A program made the position numbers and the translations under genes. DNA of 6,261 nt from Sphingomonas sp. (lineage in GTDB: Bacteria; Pseudomonadota; Alphaproteobacteria; Sphingomonadales; Sphingomonadaceae): assembly GCA_021154945.1 (NCBI GenBank), contig JAJNQF010000422.1, forward strand, positions 1 through 6,261, read 5' to 3'. Positions 1 to 4,634 of this stretch are shown here, piece by piece; the first letter of the stretch is position 1; each line of letters begins with the position of its first letter. A model generated the notes under the pieces. That model saw only the letters and a program-made list of their open reading frames with translations. It was not told the DNA's origin and did no database searches.

Positions 1-1241
1 CGGGGTTTCGCCCCGCCGCAGTGCTCGCCTCGACGCGCGCGCCCGGTGGTGGGCGTAGCGGCACGAGGCTGCGGAGTGCGTTGGTGGTCGTGCAGTTCGC
101 GATCGCGATCGCGTTTGCGATCGCGACCGGCATCATGCTCAGCCAGACCGCGCATATCCGAGATGCCGATCTCGGTTTTCGGCGCGATGGGCTGATGATC
201 GTGTGCTCGCTGATGACCGGCGGGATCGATCCTCCGCAGCGCGCAGCGATCCTTCGCAGCCTCGCGGCAGCCCCTGGCGTCACCGGCGTCACGGTCGCGA
301 ACAACGCGCCGGGCGACCAGAGTACGACCAATTTCTCGAGCTATGCGCGCACAGGCGCACCCGGCAGCAAGGCGTCGCTGATGGATGTCGGCACGGGCCG
401 CGACTATTTCCAAGTGTACGGCGCGCGCCTCGTCGCGGGGCGCCTGTTCGATGCCGCGCATGCCGACGATCGCGGCCTGCTAACGCTCGCCGAACGCAAG
501 CGGGCAGGGCCGAACGTGGTAATCAACCGCACGGCGGTGACCGCGCTCGGCTTCGCGTCGCCAACGGCAGCAGTCGGGCAGGCGATCAACGATGGCGAGC
601 GAAGCGCGACGATCATCGGCGTGGTCGACGATCTTCGCTTCAGGAGCCCGCGCGATGCCGTCACGCCGGTCGCCTATACCTACAACACCGTCGATATCCT
701 CTCGCCGTTCGCGGCGGTCCGTTATACCGGCGCCGATGCGAAGACGATGATGGCGGCGCTCGAGGCGGCATGGAAGCGCGTCGTTCCCGGCGTTCCGTTC
801 GAGGCCCGCTCGGTCGAGGACAATTTGTACCAGCGCTATTACAAGGCCGACGCGCAACGCTCGCGACTGTTCACGATCGGCGCGGTGCTGGCGGTCCTGA
901 TCGGTTGCATCGGGCTCTACGGCCTGGCGGCGTTCGACACCGCACGGCGCGTGAAGGAGATCGGTATCCGCAAGACGCTCGGCGCCTCGACCGCCGAGGT
1001 GCTGCGGCTGTTGATCGGGCAATTCCTGCGCCCCGTGATCCTCGCCAACCTCGTCGCGTGGCCGCTCGCCTATGTCGCGATGCAGCGCTGGCTAGGCGGG
1101 TTCGACGACCGGATTGCGCTGTCGCCGATGTTCTTCGTCGGCGCCTCGCTCGCCGCGGTGCTGATCGCAAGCGTCACCGTCTTCGGCCAGGCGTGGCGTG
1201 TCGCATGCGCGGAACCCGCGCGCGCGCTGCGCCACGAATAG
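1..1241 (+). CDS. FtsX/MacB-type ABC transporter permease, C-terminal part (5' end outside window)
   Basis: Inner-membrane permease of the FtsX/MacB family, which couples a cytoplasmic ATPase to work on substrates in the periplasm; the substrate is unknown. The frame is open to the left edge (first whole codon at base 3), giving 412 visible residues. The GTG at 21 is not the start: the residues before it (GFRPAAVLAS) align with FQPAGVLAA inside the next gene, so about 385 residues are missing. Visible layout: one TM helix at about residues 23-49 (Ala/Ile-rich), a periplasmic MacB-like domain at about 50-285, then three TM helices at about 288-311, 336-360 and 372-397. The cytoplasmic motif VKEIGIRKTLGAS (about 317-329), typical of FtsX permeases, sits between the first two of these. 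It ends in a TAG at 1239-1241, 10 bases before the paralogous permease. Family call is firm; substrate and partner ATPase cannot be told. Confidence 0.9.
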   Translation, partial: GFRPAAVLASTRAPGGGRSGTRLRSALVVVQFAIAIAFAIATGIMLSQTAHIRDADLGFRRDGLMIVCSLMTGGIDPPQRAAILRSLAAAPGVTGVTVANNAPGDQSTTNFSSYARTGAPGSKASLMDVGTGRDYFQVYGARLVAGRLFDAAHADDRGLLTLAERKRAGPNVVINRTAVTALGFASPTAAVGQAINDGERSATIIGVVDDLRFRSPRDAVTPVAYTYNTVDILSPFAAVRYTGADAKTMMAALEAAWKRVVPGVPFEARSVEDNLYQRYYKADAQRSRLFTIGAVLAVLIGCIGLYGLAAFDTARRVKEIGIRKTLGASTAEVLRLLIGQFLRPVILANLVAWPLAYVAMQRWLGGFDDRIALSPMFFVGASLAAVLIASVTVFGQAWRVACAEPARALRHE

Positions 1242-1244
1242 GGG
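1240..1244 (+). promoter_or_regulatory. Ribosome-binding site of the second permease, overlapping the previous stop codon
   Basis: AGGGG shares two bases with the TAG stop (1239-1241) of the upstream permease and lies 7 bases before ATG 1252. It supports this start over the in-frame GTG at 1198 and suggests translational coupling of the two permease genes. Confidence 0.55.
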
Positions 1245-1251
1245 CCGATCG

Positions 1252-3654
1252 ATGTGGCTCACCCTGTACCGGTCGCTCGCCCGGCATCGCCTGTATGCGA
1301 TCCTCAACATCGGCGGGCTCGCGCTCGGCATCGCGGTGTTTCTCGTCCTGTTCCTGTTCGTTCGGTTCGAGACCAGTTACGACCGCGTTCTGCCGGGATG
1401 GGAGCGGGTTTGGACGGTTGAGCGAACGGTCCAGTTTCCGGGAAACCCGGAATTGCCGATCCCGTCTTCGCCCACGCTCGCCGCGCAATTGGCGGACGCA
1501 TTCCCTAACCTCGTCGCAGCGCGAATGACGCCTTACGATACCGCGACGGTGCTGACAGGAAACACCAGCATCACGCGAAAGCTGGCGTTGGTCGACCCCG
1601 CGTATTTCCGGATCTTCCCGTTTCCCGTCGTCGAAGGCGATGTCGCGACGACGATCGCGCGGCCCGACGGGCTCATCGTCTCGCATCGTGTCGCGGAAAG
1701 CTATTTCGGCAAGACCAGTCCGCTGGGTCGGACGCTGACCGTCGCGATCGACGGCACGCCCAAAGTCTATCGGGTGGGGGCGGTGATTGCCGACCTGCCG
1801 AAGAACCAGACCTACACTAGCGACATGTTCGCCGCGATTCCGGCCAAACCCGCGGATGACACGTTATCCGCGAGCTACGGCGTCACGACCTTTCTGATGG
1901 TTCCCGATGCCGCAACCGTGGACCGGGTCGGCTCATTCATGCGGCGCCACCCCGATCCCCAGTTCAATGCCGAGGCACGTCGGTTCCTGAAAGAAGGATT
2001 GAAGCCGCTCTCGAGCCTCCACCTCGCCGACAAGGGCGTGAGCACGGTCGTCGCCGTGCTGGGTACGGTGGGAATCGTCGCGCTGCTGCTGGCGATGGTC
2101 AACTACATCAACCTTGCAACGGCGCGCGCCGGTCTCCGAGCGCGGGAGATCGCGATACGCAAGGTCGTCGGTGCAACCCGGCGCACGCTGGTCGGCCAGT
2201 TGCTCGGTGAGGCGCTGATCGCTGTGATGCTCGCGGCATTGATCGGGCTCGCGCTTGCCGAGATCGCGCTTCCCTTCGTCAATACGATCGGGGGTACCGA
2301 CCTGTCGATCGCCTATTGGGGAACGCGGTCGATCCTGCCGCCGCTATTGGTCATGATCGCGATGGTGGCGCTGCTCGCGGGGTTTTATCCGGCCTTCGTG
2401 ATCTCCCGGTTCCAGCCCGCCGGCGTTCTTGCCGCGGTACGGACCCCTGGCGGCGATCGATCAGGCGCGCGGCTACGCAAAGCGCTGGTCGTGCTCCAGT
2501 TCGGCATCGCCGTCGCGCTGATGATCGGTACGGCGGTACTGTACGCCCAGACCCGGCACGTCCGGCAGGCGGACATCGGCTTTGGGCGCGACGGGCTGAT
2601 CATGATGACCGGTTACGGGGATCGCGCACTCGATATGGAACAGCGTGCCCGGTTGAGGGACTCGATCCGACGGCTTCCCGGCGTTGTCGGTATCACGACG
2701 AGCGGTGCCGTGCCCGGGGGCGGTACGTTCGCGATCGCCAAGATGAAACGCGCAGGGGCAACCGGTGAACCGCCGATGATCGTCCAGTCCACGGTCGGCG
2801 ATCGCTTCTTCGCGATCTACCGCGCCCGGTTGCTCGCGGGCCGGGTCTTCGATCCGGAGCGTTTTACGCTTGATGGCGACCGTGAACGCTCCGGCGCAAC
2901 CGACCACAAGGATACGCTGAACACAACAAACATCATCCTAAACCGCACGGCCGTCCAGCGCCTGGGGTTCGACCATGCCGCCGATGCGATCGATCAGGTG
3001 GTTTCCCTGGACGATGGCATGGTCAGGATCGTCGGGATCATCGCCGACATGCGGTTCGGCACGCCGCGTCAGCCGGTCGAGGCGTTCGCATATCGCTATC
3101 AACCGGGCGGCGGGAACCGCTCGATCCTGGTGGTTCGCACGTCGGAGGATACCAGACCCGTTCTGGCGCGTCTGGAAGCCATGTGGCACCGGGTCGCACC
3201 AGCGGTGCCGCCAGTCGCGACGACGGTCGATCAAACGCTGTACGAATCCTATTATCGCCAGGACGTCCAGCGTTCCCGGTTGTTCACGGCCGGGGCGGTG
3301 CTCGCGGCGCTGATCGGGTGTATCGGTCTCTACGGTCTTGCCGCGTTCGACACCACGCGTCGGGTCAAGGAGATCGGTATCCGCAAGGTTCTCGGTGCCT
3401 CGACTGCCGACGTCATGCGATTGCTTCTCGGTCAGTTCCTGAGACCGGTCCTTCTTGCAAACATGATCGCGTGGCCGATCGCGTGGGTCGCGATGACGGA
3501 CTGGCTGAACGGCTTCGACGACCGAATTGCCTTGTCGCCACTCTATTTTGTTGCCGCGAGCGTGCTTGCGCTGATCATCGCAACGGGAACGGTAGCCAGC
3601 CACGCATGGCGAGTCGCAAGCGCCGAACCTGCGCGCGCGCTGCGCCAATTTTAG
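1252..3654 (+). CDS. FtsX/MacB-type ABC transporter permease, duplicated architecture (800 aa)
   Basis: Complete inner-membrane permease of an ABC system of the MacB/FtsX class. Hydrophobic segments fall at about residues 17-38, 262-288, 319-345, 361-385, 409-432, 676-700, 725-748 and 760-786, so eight TM helices. Two periplasmic MacB-like domains lie at about 45-255 and 435-670. Each half carries the FtsX cytoplasmic motif: REIAIRKVVGATRR (298-311) and KEIGIRKVLGAS (706-717). This 2x(TM-domain-3TM) layout of about 800 residues is known for stand-alone permeases whose ATPase is encoded separately. The start is ATG 1252, preceded by AGGGG (1240-1244) with 7 bases of spacing; an in-frame GTG at 1198 would add 18 Arg-rich residues overlapping the previous gene, and the real N-terminus MWLTLYRSLARHRLYAILNI fits the family. 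Likely translationally coupled to the upstream permease. The substrate is unknown; efflux of small molecules or peptides, or lipoprotein handling, are family possibilities only. Confidence 0.93.
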   Translation: MWLTLYRSLARHRLYAILNIGGLALGIAVFLVLFLFVRFETSYDRVLPGWERVWTVERTVQFPGNPELPIPSSPTLAAQLADAFPNLVAARMTPYDTATVLTGNTSITRKLALVDPAYFRIFPFPVVEGDVATTIARPDGLIVSHRVAESYFGKTSPLGRTLTVAIDGTPKVYRVGAVIADLPKNQTYTSDMFAAIPAKPADDTLSASYGVTTFLMVPDAATVDRVGSFMRRHPDPQFNAEARRFLKEGLKPLSSLHLADKGVSTVVAVLGTVGIVALLLAMVNYINLATARAGLRAREIAIRKVVGATRRTLVGQLLGEALIAVMLAALIGLALAEIALPFVNTIGGTDLSIAYWGTRSILPPLLVMIAMVALLAGFYPAFVISRFQPAGVLAAVRTPGGDRSGARLRKALVVLQFGIAVALMIGTAVLYAQTRHVRQADIGFGRDGLIMMTGYGDRALDMEQRARLRDSIRRLPGVVGITTSGAVPGGGTFAIAKMKRAGATGEPPMIVQSTVGDRFFAIYRARLLAGRVFDPERFTLDGDRERSGATDHKDTLNTTNIILNRTAVQRLGFDHAADAIDQVVSLDDGMVRIVGIIADMRFGTPRQPVEAFAYRYQPGGGNRSILVVRTSEDTRPVLARLEAMWHRVAPAVPPVATTVDQTLYESYYRQDVQRSRLFTAGAVLAALIGCIGLYGLAAFDTTRRVKEIGIRKVLGASTADVMRLLLGQFLRPVLLANMIAWPIAWVAMTDWLNGFDDRIALSPLYFVAASVLALIIATGTVASHAWRVASAEPARALRQF

Positions 3655-3740
3655 GCGATGAAGCAGGCGTGGTCTCGGGCCGGGAACGCTATGCACGCCA
3701 AAATAGTCAACCACTGCGACACCACCGGCCTGAGCAATCG

Positions 3741-3842
3741 ATGTCGTTTGCGTTCGAGGAGATGGACGTGATCTGGCTGGCTGATGACGACGGTCCAGCA
3801 TGGCTGGCGCTACGCGGCATATCGACGAACGGAGAAATGTAA
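3741..3842 (+). CDS. Possible small ORF, 33 aa, acidic and Trp-containing; unrecognised
   Basis: ATG to TAA frame beginning MSFAFEEMDVIWLADDD and ending ALRGISTNGEM. It is acidic, with two Trp residues, no signal peptide and no TM helix. About two thirds of the third codon positions are G or C, which fits local coding habits, but there is no convincing Shine-Dalgarno sequence before the ATG, and the same frame is open upstream as a shadow of the permease gene. It could be a genuine small protein, the tail of a lost gene, or chance. No family recognised. Confidence 0.2.
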   Translation: MSFAFEEMDVIWLADDDGPAWLALRGISTNGEM

Positions 3843-3851
3843 TCCTTTACA
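3838..3851. promoter_or_regulatory. Dyad TGTAA-N4-TTACA overlapping a -35-like hexamer
   Basis: Perfect 5-base inverted repeat TGTAA TCCT TTACA. Its right arm overlaps the -35-like TTTACA at 3846-3851, and its left arm contains the TAA stop (3840-3842) of the 33-residue frame. This position would suit a repressor operator, but a 5+5 dyad is short and can occur by chance. Confidence 0.25.
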
Positions 3852-3874
3852 TAGACGATTTATAACAATAATAC
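3846..3874 (+). promoter_or_regulatory. Putative sigma70-like promoter
   Basis: TTTACA (3846-3851, 5 of 6 to TTGACA) is followed after 15 bases by AATAAT (3867-3872, 5 of 6 to TATAAT), or after 17 bases by the weaker TAATAC (3869-3874). It sits in a local AT-rich dip (about 38 % GC for 3841-3900) and is followed about 30 bases later by a strong ribosome-binding site. The geometry is good; alphaproteobacterial promoters often deviate from this consensus, so the call is tentative. Confidence 0.35.
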
Positions 3875-3902
3875 TCTCCGAAGCCGACGCTAAGACGTTG
3901 GG

Positions 3903-3917
3903 AAAGGAGAGGTGATC
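3903..3917 (+). promoter_or_regulatory. Exceptionally strong Shine-Dalgarno sequence
   Basis: AAAGGAGAGGTGATC resembles the full complement of the 16S rRNA 3' end (AAAGGAGGTGATC) with two bases inserted. The GGAG core (3906-3909) is 8 bases from ATG 3918, an ideal spacing. This is stronger than the site of either real gene start in the window, yet the frame behind it has only 16 codons. Confidence 0.45.
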
Positions 3918-3925
3918 ATGATCAC
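3912..3925. repeat. 14-base perfect palindrome with an ATG in its centre
   Basis: GTGATCATGATCAC is its own reverse complement. In RNA it can fold as a 5-bp stem GUGAU/AUCAC with a CAUG tetraloop, which places the AUG of the 16-codon frame in the loop and the 3' part of the ribosome-binding site in the stem. It could be a DNA operator, an RNA control element, or chance. Confidence 0.5.
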
Positions 3926-3968
3926 GGCACATGCGGCGATCAGGAAAGCATGTACAGCATTCCGATGA
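3918..3968 (+). CDS. Possible 16-residue leader peptide or broken gene start
   Basis: ATG 3918 to TGA 3966-3968 encodes MITAHAAIRKACTAFR. It is basic, with no TM helix or recognised motif. It is worth listing only because of its upstream signals: a promoter-like sequence at 3846-3874, an ideal ribosome-binding site, and a palindrome over the start codon. It may be a leader peptide, or the surviving first codons of a gene that lost its frame; the next open frame (ATG 3950) overlaps its end in another register. There is no run of one amino acid that would point to classical attenuation. Confidence 0.25.
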   Translation: MITAHAAIRKACTAFR

Positions 3969-4552
3969 GATCGGACTGGCCTTTCGTGTGTTTCGGCCAT
4001 GGCGTGCGGAAGCATGATGGTCCGAGAATTACTGACGTGCGCGATTGGCCAGCGCCTCCAGCAGATCATCAGGTCCGCGCGTTGTTTGGCCGTAATCAAG
4101 TATTGCGTCGAAATGACGCTAATATGTTTCAAAGCATGTTTGCTAGAGAGTATCTTGAAGATTGCGACGAGTGCAGATCCGCCGGCGTTATGAAGGGCGT
4201 GTGTGACGACAGGAATCATGGGCCGGCAACGCAATCTATAGTAATAGATCAATTCCAAGATGTGCCGCGTCTCGCGCGCGTTGCTGTTCACAGGCGGAAG
4301 AATGAGCGGATGAGGCGCGCAATTTCTTCGTGGCCGACAGCCCTGGAAATCGCCTCAACCTCGTGCTTCCAACCTTCGCTCACGGTCGCCGCCCCGTCAG
4401 CAAAAGCCGTACAAGCCAACAGGGGACTCGTAGATGCTGAATTGTATAAGCGGATCTTGAGAAGCTTTTTGCCGAACTGTGTTGGCAGTGGCAGCCGGTG
4501 CAACCTCAAGATCAAAATCAAACTATTATCGGTCAATTCGATATTAAGTTAA
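3950..4552 (+). CDS. Dubious 200-aa open reading frame, unrecognised
   Basis: Open from ATG 3950 to TAA 4550-4552, with AGGAAA (3942-3947) just upstream but only 2 bases from the ATG. The predicted protein begins MYSIPMRSDWPFVCFGHG, contains scattered Cys (including DCDEC at about residues 70-74) and ends in a Lys/Ile/Leu-rich tail; no signal peptide, TM helix or known domain is visible. Third-position GC is only slightly above half by eye, about the same as the region overall, while the flanking genes are strongly GC3-biased, and AGA codons recur. That speaks against a native gene. The length is nevertheless unusual for chance at this GC content, so it is either a foreign gene or a shadow of decayed minus-strand coding sequence. 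Confidence 0.22.
   Translation: MYSIPMRSDWPFVCFGHGVRKHDGPRITDVRDWPAPPADHQVRALFGRNQVLRRNDANMFQSMFAREYLEDCDECRSAGVMKGVCDDRNHGPATQSIVIDQFQDVPRLARVAVHRRKNERMRRAISSWPTALEIASTSCFQPSLTVAAPSAKAVQANRGLVDAELYKRILRSFLPNCVGSGSRCNLKIKIKLLSVNSILS
4029..4536 (-). pseudogene. Possible decayed gene on the minus strand, frame broken more than once
   Basis: Two short minus-strand pieces have the look of real protein. One, in the frame ending in TGA at 4288-4290, includes VSEGWKHEVEAISRAVGHEE followed by IARLIRSFFRL, with mostly G/C third positions. The other, in a different frame ending in TAA at 4029-4031, reads HFDAILDYGQTTRGP then DDLLEALANRARQ, a credible amphipathic C-terminus. Between them the third frame is open but gives low-quality sequence, and the second piece has an in-frame TAG directly upstream. 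This pattern fits a gene degraded by frameshifts and stops. I do not recognise the family, and the two pieces need not belong to one gene. The dubious 200-residue frame on the opposite strand covers the same bases; at most one of the two readings is right. Confidence 0.25.
4453..4513. repeat. 9-bp perfect inverted repeat with 43-base spacer
   Basis: GATCTTGAG (4453-4461) and CTCAAGATC (4505-4513) are exact reverse complements. Inside, TTGC (4469-4472) can pair with GCAA (4500-4503), or alternatively TGCCGA can pair with TTGGCA around 4470-4487. There is no T-run after either arm that would make it an intrinsic terminator on either strand. It may be an RNA structure or a chance repeat. Confidence 0.35.
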
Positions 4553-4634
4553 AAATAGGCCATCGAGCAATAATAGCTTCGAGGTAAATAAAAAACGAAT
4601 CTGATTAATTTAGATCGGTACAGGGAGAGGAAGT
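4501..4634 (+). promoter_or_regulatory. AT-rich leader and probable promoter region of the receptor gene
   Basis: Bases 4501-4620 are about 31 % GC (37 of 120 by hand), the lowest in the window, directly before the receptor start. AATAAT at 4569-4574 is a possible -10 element, but no good -35 hexamer lies at the right distance (TTAAAA at 4549-4554 is 14 bases upstream). I see no clear Fur-like or other known operator. The long gap from the permeases and this leader suggest that the receptor has its own promoter. Confidence 0.4.
4623..4633 (+). promoter_or_regulatory. Ribosome-binding site of the TonB-dependent receptor
   Basis: The purine run GGGAGAGGAAG precedes ATG 4635; its GGAG (4624-4627) is 7 bases from the start codon. 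Together with the signal peptide that begins at this ATG, it fixes the start. Confidence 0.6.

Larger units (their letters stand above)
3655..4634. other. 980-base intergenic region of shifted composition, no recognisable gene
   Basis: This stretch separates the permease pair from the receptor gene. Hand counts per 60-base line give about 58-60 % GC from 3661 to 3840, 38 % at 3841-3900, values swinging between 38 % and 67 % from 3961 to 4500, and about 31 % over 4501-4620. A sample line in the permease gene gives 68 %. It contains short or dubious reading frames, a promoter-like sequence at 3846-3874, a strong ribosome-binding site at 3903-3917, inverted repeats at 3674-3734, 3838-3851, 3912-3925 and 4453-4513, and minus-strand fragments with coding character. 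I found no tRNA, no CRISPR repeats, no clear insertion-sequence ends, and no intrinsic terminator (hairpin plus T-run) after 3654. Confidence 0.7.

Noticed and set aside
99..130. Repeated GCGATCGC-like octamers (cgatcgcgatcgcgtttgcg)
   Set aside because: They encode the alternating Ala/Ile run of a TM helix in the first permease; GATCG-rich codon pairs are common in such genomes, so no separate repeat function is needed.
203..1528. Long + strand open frame (441 codons) overlapping both permeases
   Set aside because: It is an Arg-rich, low-complexity translation in the wrong register of the permease genes; such frames are common in GC-rich DNA, and the permease frames carry clear FtsX motifs.
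3655..3760. Intrinsic terminator after the second permease
   Set aside because: The stem at 3674-3734 has a large loop and no following T-run, so it does not meet the usual form.
2938..3801. Minus-strand frame of 287 codons across the permease 3' end
   Set aside because: Shadow of the permease: Arg/His/Asp-rich, no domain, and antisense to conserved FtsX motif sequence.
3655..4634. Insertion sequence or CRISPR array in the gene-poor segment
   Set aside because: I found no matching terminal inverted repeats with target duplications, no transposase motif, and no regularly spaced direct repeats.
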